A DNA stretch of 64,000 bases from JANYLB01 sp963837715 (GCA_963837715.1 CAWIOF010000004.1:558001-622000), one strand, 5' to 3'. Numbered from the stretch's first letter, positions 39,283 to 47,744 are shown. The notes: generated by a model not told the origin, from the letters alone. A program made the numbers and translations.

Positions 39283-39558
39283 ATGGCCGTCACTGTTCGC
39301 ATCCCCACCCAGCTGCGCGAGTTGTCGGGCGGCGCGTCGGAGGCCTCGCTCGAGGGAACGACTGTCGCCGAGGTGTTGAAAGCCCTCGAAGTCGCGCACC
39401 CCGGTTTCGGTGAACGCCTCTACGACGACACCGGCGGACTCCGTCGGTTCGTCAACGTGTTCGTCGCCGACGAAGACATCCGTTTCCTCGACGGCCTCGA
39501 CACCCCGGTGGCAGACGGACAGACCGTCAGCATCATCCCCGCCGTCGCGGGTGGCTAG
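39283..39558 (+). CDS. CysO-like ThiS/MoaD family sulfur carrier protein
   Basis: Ubiquitin-fold carrier of 91 residues ending in the di-glycine AVAGG, which is adenylated and thiocarboxylated in this family. Sequence features RIPTQLRELSGG, RRFVNVFVADEDIRF and VSIIPAVAGG are close to mycobacterial CysO. It begins 3 nt after the ThrC-like stop, so both are in the SAM-riboswitch transcript. No CysM or Mec protease gene is adjacent. Probably donates sulfur to the preceding enzyme; MoaD or ThiS roles are less likely in this context. Confidence 0.85.
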   Translation: MAVTVRIPTQLRELSGGASEASLEGTTVAEVLKALEVAHPGFGERLYDDTGGLRRFVNVFVADEDIRFLDGLDTPVADGQTVSIIPAVAGG

Positions 39559-40000
39559 ACGAGCCGGCGCGCTCGTGGCGATCGGTTGCCTCGTCGCGCT
39601 GGCTGCGTGCGGGGGTGGCGGGGGCGGGGGCAGCGGGGGCGGGAAGGTCGACGTGGCGCTCAGGGACTACGACATGCTCCTGTCCACGAGCGCGGTGAGC
39701 GCCGGGAAGGTCGAGTTCGCGATCACCAACGGCGGGGGATTCGTGCACGAGATGCTCGTGGTGCGCACCGACCTCGCGATCGACGAGCTGCCGAAGGCAT
39801 CCGACGGCGCGTTCGACGAGACCTCGCCCGAGGTACAGGTGGTCGCGTCCGTGCAAGACGTCCCCGCAGGTGGGACCGCATCGCTGACGAAGAAGCTGGC
39901 CGTCGGGAGCTACTTCCTGATCTGCAACCTCCCGGCCGAGCCGGGCGACACCATGTCGCACTTCCAACACGGCATGCTCGCTCCCTTCGCCGTCACCTGA
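39551..40000 (+). CDS. Cupredoxin-like lipoprotein
   Basis: The signal peptide ends VALAAC (C20) and is followed by a Gly/Ser linker. A cupredoxin-type domain has candidate copper ligands H66 (FVHEML), C125 (LICNLP), H137 or H140 and M142 (HFQHGM). This resembles plastocyanin/azurin-like electron carriers attached to the membrane. GTG 39551 overlaps the stop of the CysO-like gene, giving 149 residues. Its partner is unknown. After the TGA the same frame continues into a sortase-signal-like ORF. Confidence 0.75.
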   Translation: MARRAGALVAIGCLVALAACGGGGGGGSGGGKVDVALRDYDMLLSTSAVSAGKVEFAITNGGGFVHEMLVVRTDLAIDELPKASDGAFDETSPEVQVVASVQDVPAGGTASLTKKLAVGSYFLICNLPAEPGDTMSHFQHGMLAPFAVT

Positions 40001-40048
40001 ACCTCGGGTTCGAGCACGCATTCGGGAGTCGCCGGTCGATCGGGTCGC

Positions 40049-40189
40049 TTGCCGCGTGTCGGAACGCTGGCCGCCACCGGCGCGTCGTCGTCGCCGATCG
40101 GGTTGTCCCGACTCGGCCTCGCAGTGTTCCTCGGCGGTGCGCTGCTCGCGCTCGTCGGTCACCGCCGCCGCCACCGACTCCGGTCGTGA
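40049..40189 (+). CDS. Short ORF resembling a cell-wall sorting signal
   Basis: From TTG 40049 the 46-residue product has LAATG, then a hydrophobic helix (LGLAVFLGGALLALVG) and a basic tail RRRHRLRS. This is the layout of a class E sortase signal (LAxTG). It is in the same frame as the cupredoxin gene, after its TGA stop, with an open Ser/Gly-rich stretch between. It could be a small protein, a gene remnant, or a read-through extension. Translation is not certain. Confidence 0.3.
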   Translation: MPRVGTLAATGASSSPIGLSRLGLAVFLGGALLALVGHRRRHRLRS

Positions 40190-40232
40190 ACGAGGCGTCG
40201 CTTCCCCGTCACCTGACGAACCGCTGACGCGG

Positions 40233-40263
40233 ATCGGGGAGCACCCTGCTGGTGCTCCCCGAT
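40233..40263. terminator. Bidirectional terminator hairpin
   Basis: Perfect 13-bp stem ATCGGGGAGCACC / GGTGCTCCCCGAT with a 5-nt loop, between the end of the + strand cupredoxin region and the stop of the minus-strand secreted protein at 40310. It serves both directions by symmetry. Confidence 0.8.
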
Positions 40264-40309
40264 CTCGTCGTGGTCTCGAATCAGCCCGACCGATGGTCGG
40301 GACCCGTGG

Positions 40310-41086
40310 TTACTTGGGACCGAAGTTCCAGGTGATGTCGTCGGTCGTCGACTGGAAGTGGATGCCGTCGACCGCGACCAGGTAGTTGGGGTTGTACGAG
40401 CCGACGTTCACTCCGATCGCGACCACCTTGGCGCCGACGCAGTTCGTCGCGACCTCCGACGGGTCGGTGAACGGCGGGCCACCCGCACCGGGAGCGACCG
40501 AGAGCGCACCGCAGGTGATCTGCTTCGAGGTCCACCACTGGCCGCCGATCATGTCCCAGTGCTGCCACGTGTTGGGTGCGAGGGGCTGCTGGGGGTCGGG
40601 TCCTTCTGCGTCGTTCCAGTACGGCTCGTACACCAGGTTGGTCACGTCGGCGGTGGTACCGAGGTTGCCGTCGAGGTCGACGCGCAGCTGGAACGACGGA
40701 CCCGCGTCGGTGATGCTGCCGGTGAGGAGGGACTGGTAGGTCCAGTAGCTCAGGCCGGTCACGTCGGCGAGTGCCGTGCCCCGCGCGATCTTCGAGGTCA
40801 TGAGCTGTGCCTTCGCGGCGTTGTCGGCGGTGGTGCCGAGGAGTAGCGAGCCGTCACCGAGGCCGGCGGGCGCGCCGAAGGTCTTGGAGCTGAAGACGTT
40901 GCCGCCGGGCCGGGTGTCCTCGCGGTACCAGAGGTAGTCGCTCGCCGAGGGGTTGGCCGCGTAGCCGTCGTGGATGACGGTGTCGCTCGCCGCGAGCGTC
41001 GCCGTCTCCGCGAACGCGGGGAGCCCCGGTCCGAGGACGACGGCGCTCGCGATCGCGGCGCACACCAGAACCTTGAGCGATCTCAT
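40310..41086 (-). CDS. Secreted protein of unknown function
   Basis: A Sec signal peptide (MRSLKVLVCAAIASAVVLG, cleavage after AFA near residue 26) leads a 258-residue protein rich in Asp, Gly and Trp. Segments such as TGLSYWTYQSLLTG, QLRVDLDGN and VAVDGIHFQS suggest an all-beta jelly-roll domain, but no family was recognised. One pair-forming set of cysteines (TCGAL and NCVGA) may be a disulfide. A good sigma-70 promoter lies upstream and a hairpin terminator downstream, so it is a single-gene unit. Confidence 0.8.
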   Translation of the reverse strand: MRSLKVLVCAAIASAVVLGPGLPAFAETATLAASDTVIHDGYAANPSASDYLWYREDTRPGGNVFSSKTFGAPAGLGDGSLLLGTTADNAAKAQLMTSKIARGTALADVTGLSYWTYQSLLTGSITDAGPSFQLRVDLDGNLGTTADVTNLVYEPYWNDAEGPDPQQPLAPNTWQHWDMIGGQWWTSKQITCGALSVAPGAGGPPFTDPSEVATNCVGAKVVAIGVNVGSYNPNYLVAVDGIHFQSTTDDITWNFGPK

Positions 41087-41161
41087 CCGTGCTTCCCCCC
41101 ATTGGTCGGTCTCGTCACGCCGCTTCGCCCGGGATGTCCCGGGTGGGGCGCTCTCGACCGG

Positions 41162-41190
41162 AAGCTAGGGGTCGGGCCGGAGCGCGTCAA
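41162..41190 (-). promoter_or_regulatory. Sigma-70-type promoter of the secreted protein gene
   Basis: On the minus strand TTGACG (41190-41185), a 17-nt spacer and TAGCTT (41167-41162) make a near-consensus promoter. It overlaps an inverted repeat GTCAACA-N12-TGTTGAC (41186-41211), which could bind a regulator. Confidence 0.55.
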
Positions 41191-41287
41191 CAGAAGGTGT
41201 CACGTGTTGACAGAAATCAGCAGGAGCCTCGTAGCGCGTCCGACCGGTCACGGAGCGTGGGCCCTCCGGCCGGGTACGGTCCGCCCG

Positions 41288-42034
41288 ATGCCCCCGCCCC
41301 TCTCGCCCGAGTGGTTCGATGCCGCGTTCGAGCGGGTCCGTTCGGTCCGCCTCCCGACCGACCGCTCGGCGCGCCTGCAGTTCGTCACCCCGACGGCGCG
41401 TTGGTCGCTCGTGGTCGACGCGGGCGAGGTGCGGCGGTGGGGCCTCGGCGATGTCGGCGACCCCGACGTCGAGGTGCGTTGGGACGACGGGACCGCCGCG
41501 GCGATCCTGCGTCGAGAGCTGCGGGGGAACGACGCCCTCCTGGCGACGACGGTCGTCGCGTCCGACGCGGGCGGCACCTACATCGGGCCTCCGGCCCCGC
41601 TCAACCTCTCCGGCCGACCGGAGACCGCCGCGCTCCCGACATTCCCCGACGCGACGTTCTCGGCGCAGTTCACCTATCGCGACGGGCCGTTCGGTGCGGT
41701 CGAGTACCTGCTCGGGTTCGAGGACGGCCGCCTCGCCGACGAACGGCTCACCGGCCGCGACGACGCCGACGCGTCGATCGAGTGCGGGTACCTGATGATG
41801 GCGCAGACCCGGGCCGGGGAGGCGACGATCCTCGAGGCGCTCGAGCAGGGATCGGTCCGCGGCGACATCGGCGCGCTCGCCGCGCTGGCTGGCATCTTCG
41901 AGAGTCCGGAGTTCCACGCGATCGAGGTGGCGTCCGGGCGGCACGCGTTCGCACTCGGTGTGCTCGGCCTGCTCGACGCCGATCCCGCGTACGCGGATGC
42001 CCTCGTCGAGCTTCGATCGGGTCCGGAGGTGTAG
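41288..42034 (+). CDS. SCP2-like domain protein of unknown role
   Basis: A 248-residue cytoplasmic protein with two related halves. Each has a strand-rich part followed by a helical stretch, as in sterol-carrier-protein-2-type folds: RWSLVVDAGEVRRWGLG with DDGTAAAILRREL in the first, and EYLLGFEDGRLADERL with LMMAQTRAGEATILEAL in the second. ATG 41288 is 7 nt behind TACGGT, probably leaderless. It overlaps the following hydrolase gene by 1 nt. The similarity was judged by pattern only. Confidence 0.6.
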   Translation: MPPPLSPEWFDAAFERVRSVRLPTDRSARLQFVTPTARWSLVVDAGEVRRWGLGDVGDPDVEVRWDDGTAAAILRRELRGNDALLATTVVASDAGGTYIGPPAPLNLSGRPETAALPTFPDATFSAQFTYRDGPFGAVEYLLGFEDGRLADERLTGRDDADASIECGYLMMAQTRAGEATILEALEQGSVRGDIGALAALAGIFESPEFHAIEVASGRHAFALGVLGLLDADPAYADALVELRSGPEV

Positions 42035-43212
42035 TGAACGAAGACTTCCCCGAGACCCTCGAACGTCTGCACGACGAGATCGACGAGGGTGTCTTCACCC
42101 GCGGGCTCCAAGCTGTCGTCGAGGTCGACGGCGAACGGGTCCTCGACGTCGCGCTCGGTGATTCGGGAACCGGCGCGCCGATGACCGGTGATCATGTCCT
42201 GCGGGTGTACTGCACCGGCAAGCCGATTCTCGCGCTCGCCGTCGCGCAGCTCGTCGATGCCGGCGTGCTCGATCTCGACGCTCCACTCGAGGAGAAGTTG
42301 CCCGACTGCCGACCGCTCGCGGGCGGGGTCACGGTGCGTCACGTGTTGACGCACACCGCCGGGTTGCATCAGCCGTCGGGTGTCGCGATGGAGCTGGTGC
42401 CGCCGGCGAAGCGTCGGGAGCAGATCGAGCGATCACGGCGTCCGGGGAACTTCCACGTCGGCGTCGACGCGGCCTACAGCGAGTATGCCGGTTGGCAGGT
42501 CCTCGGCTGGTTGGTCGAGCAGGAATCAGGCGTGCCGCTCCGGGACCACCTCCGCGAGCAGGTGCTCGATCCGATGGGCCTCGACAACACCTGGATCGGG
42601 ATGACGCGGGAACAGTACGCCGAGGTGCTGCCCCGACTGGGGGTGAACCACGAGATGCGCCAGGGGTCCTCGCTGCCCATGCTGTTCGAGCGCACCGAGC
42701 GGGTGTGCACCGAGGCGAACCCCTCGCACGGCTGCTACGCATCGGCGGGAGACCTGGCCCGCTTCTACAGCGAGCTCGTGGCAACCCTCGACGGGGTGGG
42801 GATCGACGCGATGCCCTCGGCGGCGATGCTCGAGACATTCACCTCGGTTGCGCGTCCGGCGGTGCCCGACCGCGTGTTGGAGCGTGTCTGTTCCTACGGC
42901 CTCGGCTTCATGACGCCGTTGCGCGAGCACGCGTTCGGGGAGCAGTGCAGCGAGCAGTCGTTCGGCCACTCGGGGAACATCGGCGCGTCGTTCGCGTTCG
43001 CCGACCCGGAGCACGGCCTGGCCGTCGGCATCGTGTTCAACGGTCTCGTCGGTCACGAAGCCGCGTTCCTCCGGCGTCGGTCCCTCATCGGCGCGCTCTA
43101 CGCCGACCTCGCCGCGCGCGAGTTCGCGACCGACACCGACGACGAGACCGTTCCTGAGGTCGACCAGCCGCGCCGCTCCGGGTTGTTGGCCCGGTTCCGG
43201 TCGCGTCGCTGA
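42034..43212 (+). CDS. Beta-lactamase-fold hydrolase with cysteine at the nucleophile position
   Basis: 392-residue class C beta-lactamase/EstB-type protein. Conserved regions include HVLTHTAGLHQP, YSEYAGWQVLGWLVEQ, DPMGLDNTWIGM, CYASAGDLARFYSELV and the HSG motif in FGHSGNIGASF. The active-site SxxK is C60-T-G-K63 (VYCTGKPI), so serine is replaced by cysteine while the lysine is kept. No signal peptide is seen. The GTG start at 42034 overlaps the previous stop. Esterase or amidase activity with an altered nucleophile, or none, is possible. Confidence 0.8.
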   Translation: MNEDFPETLERLHDEIDEGVFTRGLQAVVEVDGERVLDVALGDSGTGAPMTGDHVLRVYCTGKPILALAVAQLVDAGVLDLDAPLEEKLPDCRPLAGGVTVRHVLTHTAGLHQPSGVAMELVPPAKRREQIERSRRPGNFHVGVDAAYSEYAGWQVLGWLVEQESGVPLRDHLREQVLDPMGLDNTWIGMTREQYAEVLPRLGVNHEMRQGSSLPMLFERTERVCTEANPSHGCYASAGDLARFYSELVATLDGVGIDAMPSAAMLETFTSVARPAVPDRVLERVCSYGLGFMTPLREHAFGEQCSEQSFGHSGNIGASFAFADPEHGLAVGIVFNGLVGHEAAFLRRRSLIGALYADLAAREFATDTDDETVPEVDQPRRSGLLARFRSRR

Positions 43213-43263
43213 GCCGGCGCGCGGCCCCGACCAACGAGCCCGGCGGGAGTCGAGCGGATCCGG

Positions 43264-43920
43264 TCAGCTGGTGATGAACATCTGTTCCGCGACGATGGGC
43301 GGAATGGTGTGCTCCCCGGTGGGCGTGCGTACCAGGACACCGTCGGCGTCTCGGCTCACGACCGTGGCCGACGCACCCGGGATCAAGCGCGCGACCGCCA
43401 CGAGGTGCAGCCCGGCGTCGTCGAGCTCGAGCTTCTCGCTGATCCGCGCGATCGTGACCTGACCCGACTCCGCGTCGATGAGCCGCACGGTGGCGCGCTC
43501 GTCGAGGGTGCGCTTGCTGCCCGGGATCGGGTTGCCGTGCGGGCAGGTGACCGGGTCGCCGAGCAACAGGACGAGCTTCTCCTCGACGTCGGCGGAGATC
43601 GCGTGCTCCCACCGGTCGGCCTCCTTGTGCACCTTCTCCCACTCGAGTCCGATCACGTCGGCGAGGAGACGTTCCGCGAGCCGGTGACGGCGCACGATCG
43701 TGGTCGCGAGCGTCCGGCCCTTCGCGGTGAGCTTGATGCTGCGGTCCTCGAGCAGCTCGGTGTACCCGGCGGTCGAGAGGCGGGCGACCGTCTCGGAGAC
43801 TGCGGGTGCGGAGATGCCGAGGCGCTCCACGAGCCGGGCTCGCAGCGGACGCACACCTTCTTCCTCGAGCTCCAGGATCGTCTCGAGGTACTCCTCGGTG
43901 GTGTCGTGCATCTCGGCCAT
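43264..43920 (-). CDS. Iron-dependent repressor, DtxR/IdeR family
   Basis: A winged helix (LVERLGISAPAVSETVARL) is followed by the dimerisation and metal-binding domain (RRHRLAERLLADVIGLEW, HEAISADVEE-like helix, TCPHGNPIPG with the conserved metal-site Cys) and a C-terminal SH3/FeoA-like domain. The 218-residue length fits IdeR. It is divergent from an iron ABC transporter with a candidate IdeR box between them. The metal could also be manganese; the iron transporter context favours iron. Confidence 0.9.
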   Translation of the reverse strand: MAEMHDTTEEYLETILELEEEGVRPLRARLVERLGISAPAVSETVARLSTAGYTELLEDRSIKLTAKGRTLATTIVRRHRLAERLLADVIGLEWEKVHKEADRWEHAISADVEEKLVLLLGDPVTCPHGNPIPGSKRTLDERATVRLIDAESGQVTIARISEKLELDDAGLHLVAVARLIPGASATVVSRDADGVLVRTPTGEHTIPPIVAEQMFITS

Positions 43921-43925
43921 CGAGG

Positions 43926-43939
43926 TGAGGATACCCTGA
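43926..43939. promoter_or_regulatory. Candidate IdeR box between the repressor and fbpC
   Basis: TGAGGATACCCTGA resembles the core of the IdeR/DtxR operator (TTAGG..TA..CCTAA). It overlaps the TACCCT -10 hexamer that lies 6 nt before ATG 43944, so binding would block transcription. Inferred by eye. Confidence 0.5.
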
Positions 43940-43943
43940 GTTG

Positions 43944-45038
43944 ATGCCCGACTCTCCGCTCAGGGACGAGTCTGTCGTCTCGGTCCGGGGCCTCACCAAG
44001 CGCTTCGGTGCGCTCACCGCGGTCGACGACCTGAACCTCGAGGTCGCCCCCGGCGAGTTGCTCGCGCTGCTCGGCCCGAGCGGATGCGGCAAGACCACTG
44101 CGCTCCGACTCGTGGCGGGCTTCGAGCATCCCGATGCCGGACGGATCCTGCTCTCGGGCGACGAAGTGGCGGGTCCCGGTCGGTTCGTCACCCCGGAACG
44201 CCGTCGGGTCGGGGTGGTGTTCCAGGACTTCGCGCTGTTCCCGCACCTGACGGTCGCCGACAACATCGGCTACGGGATCCCGCGCGACCGCACCCGTCGA
44301 CGCGCCCGGGTGAGCGAGATGCTCGACCTCATCGGCCTCGTCGACACGGCCGACCGCTATCCCCACGAGCTCTCGGGTGGCCAGCAGCAGCGCGTCGCCC
44401 TCGGACGCGCCCTCGCGCCCGAGCCGGCGCTCGTGCTCCTCGACGAACCCTTCTCGAACCTCGATGCTGCGCTGCGGGTTCGCATGCGTGCCGAGGTGCG
44501 CACGATCCTCACCACTGCCGGGGCCACCGCGGTGTTCGTCACCCACGACCAGGAAGAGGCGTTGAGCCTCGCGGAGCGGGTGGCGGTGATGCGGGCCGGA
44601 CGCCTCGTCCAGGTCGACACACCCGCCGACCTCTACGCCCGACCCGTCGATCCCTTCGTCGCGACCTTCGTGGGCGACGCCGATTCCCTCCCGGGCACGT
44701 CGGAAGGGGCGACGGTCGACACGCCGATCGGTGCCCTCGGGCTCCTCGAGGAGACGGCTCCCGGACCGGTCGATGTCGTGTTGCGACCGGAGCAGGTGCG
44801 CGTGTGGCTCGATGGATCCGGGATCGGATCGGTGGGTCGCATCGAGTACTTCGGTCACGACCAGCTGGTGGAGGTCGACCTCCCCGGCGGTCACCGGGTG
44901 CGATCCCGCCTCGGATCGGCCCGGGTCCTCGTCCCCGGTGACCGGGTCTCGCTCGCGGTCGCCGGGGCAGTGTTGGCCTTCCCGGCCACCGGTTCCGACG
45001 ATCGGTCGCGTCGGGCTTCCCCCAGCAGCGTTGGGTAA
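43944..45038 (+). CDS. fbpC: Iron(III) ABC transporter ATP-binding protein
   Basis: ABC ATPase with Walker A GPSGCGKTT, signature LSGGQQQRVALGRAL, Walker B LVLLDEPFSNLD and H-loop VFVTHDQEEA. A C-terminal TOBE-like domain (VLRPEQVRVWLDGSG) follows, as in FbpC/PotA types. ATG 43944 gives 364 residues and is likely leaderless. It energises the FbpA-FbpB system downstream. Confidence 0.88.
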   Translation: MPDSPLRDESVVSVRGLTKRFGALTAVDDLNLEVAPGELLALLGPSGCGKTTALRLVAGFEHPDAGRILLSGDEVAGPGRFVTPERRRVGVVFQDFALFPHLTVADNIGYGIPRDRTRRRARVSEMLDLIGLVDTADRYPHELSGGQQQRVALGRALAPEPALVLLDEPFSNLDAALRVRMRAEVRTILTTAGATAVFVTHDQEEALSLAERVAVMRAGRLVQVDTPADLYARPVDPFVATFVGDADSLPGTSEGATVDTPIGALGLLEETAPGPVDVVLRPEQVRVWLDGSGIGSVGRIEYFGHDQLVEVDLPGGHRVRSRLGSARVLVPGDRVSLAVAGAVLAFPATGSDDRSRRASPSSVG

Positions 45039-45047
45039 GGTCAACCT
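45036..45047 (+). promoter_or_regulatory. Candidate IdeR box before fbpA
   Basis: TAAGGTCAACCT is a partial palindrome of the IdeR half-sites AGGT/ACCT. It overlaps the fbpC stop codon and lies about 40 nt before the fbpA ATG, so it may control an internal promoter. Confidence 0.4.
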
Positions 45048-45087
45048 CTCCTATCTCGCGTTCGCACGGACCCGACGAGGCCGACCG

Positions 45088-46113
45088 ATGCACAACCGAA
45101 TCCGCGTTCCCGTCGTCGCCATCGTGGTCGGCGTCGTCGCCGCGCTCGGGATCACGGCGTGTTCGTCGGGCGGGGGGTCCGACCGACTCACCGTCTACTC
45201 CGGTCGGAACGAGGAACTGATCGCACCGCTGATCGCGCAGTTCACCGAGAAGACCGGCATCGGCGTCGACGTCCGCTACGGCGACTCGGCCGACCTCGCG
45301 TTGCTCATCGACGAAGAAGGCGACCAGGCCCCCGCCGACGTGTTCCTCTCCCAGAGTCCGGGCGCGATCGGCTACCTCGACGCGAAGGGTCGGCTCCGTC
45401 CGATCGAGCCGTCGGTGCTCGACCTCGTCGACCAGCGGTTCCGGGCGTCCGACGGCCGGTGGGTCGGGGTCTCGGGCCGGGTCCGGGTGCTCGTCTACAA
45501 CGCCGACCTCGTCGACGAGTCAGATCTGCCGACGTCGGTGTTCGATCTCACCGACGAGCAGTACCGCGACACGGTCGCGGTCGCACCGACGAACGGTTCC
45601 TTCCAAGACTTCGTCACTGCGATGCGTGAGACCGACGGCAACAAGAAGACCCGCGCCTGGCTCGACGGCATGAAGGCGAACGGCGCGCGCTCCTACGCGA
45701 ACAACCTCGCGATCGTCGAGGCCGTCGACCGGGGCGAGATCCCGATGGGTCTCGTGAACCACTACTACCTCGAGCGCGCGAAGGCCGAGGATCCGGGCGT
45801 CGCCGGCGTCAACTACTTCTTCCCCGACGGCGACATCGGTTCACTGGTGCTCGTCACCGCCGCCGGTGTGCTCGACACCGCGGACGACAGCGCCGAGGCG
45901 GAGCAGCTGCTCGAGTTCCTGCTCTCGAAGCAGTCGCAGGAGTTCTACGCGACCGAGACGTTCGAGTACCCGCTCGCACGCGGGGTTCCGCCTGCTCAGG
46001 ACCTCCCTCCGCTCGACGAGATCGCGTCGCCGCCCGTCGACCTCAGCTCGCTCGGGGGCGGACTCGAAGCGACCCGGCGGATGATCGCGGCGAGCGGCCT
46101 CGAACAGTCCTGA
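45088..46113 (+). CDS. fbpA: Iron(III) ABC transporter substrate-binding lipoprotein
   Basis: A lipoprotein signal ends ITACSSGGG. The periplasmic-binding fold starts LTVYSGRNEELIAPLI, as in FbpA/FutA. The tandem tyrosines in NHYYLER are the usual Fe3+ ligands, and PADVFLSQSPGAIGYL is also typical. ATG 45088 gives 341 residues. It lies between fbpC and fbpB and behind a candidate IdeR box. Confidence 0.9.
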   Translation: MHNRIRVPVVAIVVGVVAALGITACSSGGGSDRLTVYSGRNEELIAPLIAQFTEKTGIGVDVRYGDSADLALLIDEEGDQAPADVFLSQSPGAIGYLDAKGRLRPIEPSVLDLVDQRFRASDGRWVGVSGRVRVLVYNADLVDESDLPTSVFDLTDEQYRDTVAVAPTNGSFQDFVTAMRETDGNKKTRAWLDGMKANGARSYANNLAIVEAVDRGEIPMGLVNHYYLERAKAEDPGVAGVNYFFPDGDIGSLVLVTAAGVLDTADDSAEAEQLLEFLLSKQSQEFYATETFEYPLARGVPPAQDLPPLDEIASPPVDLSSLGGGLEATRRMIAASGLEQS

Positions 46114-46137
46114 TGGTGCGGGCCTGATGGCAGGGGC

Positions 46138-47721
46138 GTGATGCGGCGCGCGCCGGTCGGTCTCGTCGTCGTCAGTGTCTTCGTCGCGGCGGCGTTCGCA
46201 GCACCGTTCGGGTATCTGATCGTCCGGACGATCGAGCTCGGCGAGGCCGCGCTCGACGTGCTCAGGTCGGAGGATGCGCTGGGTCCACTCAGTCGCACCC
46301 TCACGCTGGCGACGTCGGTCTCGGTGTCGTGCGCGGTCCTCGGCACGCTCGCGGCATGGCTCGTGACCCGCACCGACCTCGCCTTCGCGCGCGTCTGGCG
46401 AGTGCTGCTCGCGCTCCCGCTCGTCATCCCGTCGTTCGTCGGCGCGTTCGCACTCATCGCCGCGTTCTCGCCCGGCGGCCTGATCGACGAGCTCGTCGGT
46501 CTGGGCTCGCCGGTCCGCATCGAGGGGTTCTGGGGTGCGTTCACGGTGCTCACGCTGCTGAGCTACCCCTACGTCTACCTCCCGGTGGTCGCCCGTTTCT
46601 CCGGGCTCCCGCCGACGCTGGAGGAGAGCGCGCGGGCGTTGGGGCGGTCGCCGCTCGAGGTCTTCCGCACGATCGTGCTGCCCCAGTCGCGCGGGGCGAT
46701 CACCGCGGGCACGCTGCTCGTGTTCCTCTACGCGGTCAGCGACTTCGGTGCCGTGTCGCTGATGCGCTACGACACGCTCACCCGCAGGATCGACGCCACC
46801 CGCCTGTTCGACCGCACCACCTCGATCACGCTCAGTCTGCTGCTCGGAGTGGTCGCGTTGGTCGTCGTGGTGATCGAGCGACTCGTGTCGCGCCGCCGCG
46901 GTCGCCTCGAGGTGTCGGGGAGCGGGCGCAGCTCGTTGCGCATCCGGCTCGGCGTCTGGCACGCGCCGGCTGCGGGGTTCGTGGCCGCGCTCCTCGGCGT
47001 GGCGCTGCTCGCACCGGTCGCGGTGCTCGCGGGCTGGACCCTGCGCGGCGTGGGTGGCGGCGATCGCACGGGCGGGCCGACGGTGCGGTTCGGCGATCTG
47101 CTCACCCCGCTGTGGAACACCGCCGCGATCTCGGTGATCGCAGCCGTGGTGACGGTGGTGGTCGTGCTCCCGGTCGCGTACCTGACCGTCCGGCACCGTT
47201 CCCGGTTCGGGGGTGTGGCGAACGCGGTCGTGGTGTCGGGCTTCGCCCTGCCGGGGCTCGTGATCGCGCTCGCTGTGGTGTTCTGGGTGTTGCAGAGCAG
47301 CGCGGCGGCGTTCTTGTACCAGACCTACCCGCTCCTGGTGTTCGCGTACGCGGTGCACTTCGGCGCGCAGGCCCTGCGGACGTCGCAGGCGACGGTGGCC
47401 GGTGTACCGCTCCGCACCGAGGACGCGGCGCGGTCACTCGGCGCCGGCCGCATCCGTCGGTTGCGCACCGTCGAGCTGCCGCTGATGCGCCCCGGTCTCG
47501 CCGCCGCCGGCGGACTCGTGCTCCTGTCGGTGATGAAGGAGCTCCCGGCCACGCTCCTGCTCGCCCCGATCGGGTTCGAGACCCTGGCCACCCGGATCTG
47601 GACCGCCACCGAAGACGGCTTCCTCGCCCGGGCCGGCGCCGCATCACTGGTGCTCGTGGTCGCGTCGGGTTGCCTGACGTGGTTCCTCACCATCCGTCGG
47701 ATCGACCGCGTCGGCACCTGA
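46138..47721 (+). CDS. fbpB: Iron(III) ABC transporter permease
   Basis: Fused two-domain permease of 527 residues with about twelve transmembrane segments. Each half has an EAA-type loop: ESARALGRSPLEVFRTIVLPQ in the first, EDAARSLGAGRIRRLRTVELPL in the second (first 20 residues of each motif are quoted at most). Start is GTG 46138 or the adjacent ATG 46141. With FbpA and FbpC it forms the complete importer. Confidence 0.9.
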   Translation: MMRRAPVGLVVVSVFVAAAFAAPFGYLIVRTIELGEAALDVLRSEDALGPLSRTLTLATSVSVSCAVLGTLAAWLVTRTDLAFARVWRVLLALPLVIPSFVGAFALIAAFSPGGLIDELVGLGSPVRIEGFWGAFTVLTLLSYPYVYLPVVARFSGLPPTLEESARALGRSPLEVFRTIVLPQSRGAITAGTLLVFLYAVSDFGAVSLMRYDTLTRRIDATRLFDRTTSITLSLLLGVVALVVVVIERLVSRRRGRLEVSGSGRSSLRIRLGVWHAPAAGFVAALLGVALLAPVAVLAGWTLRGVGGGDRTGGPTVRFGDLLTPLWNTAAISVIAAVVTVVVVLPVAYLTVRHRSRFGGVANAVVVSGFALPGLVIALAVVFWVLQSSAAAFLYQTYPLLVFAYAVHFGAQALRTSQATVAGVPLRTEDAARSLGAGRIRRLRTVELPLMRPGLAAAGGLVLLSVMKELPATLLLAPIGFETLATRIWTATEDGFLARAGAASLVLVVASGCLTWFLTIRRIDRVGT

Positions 47722-47744
47722 CCCCGCCGATCAGCCCCCTCCGA

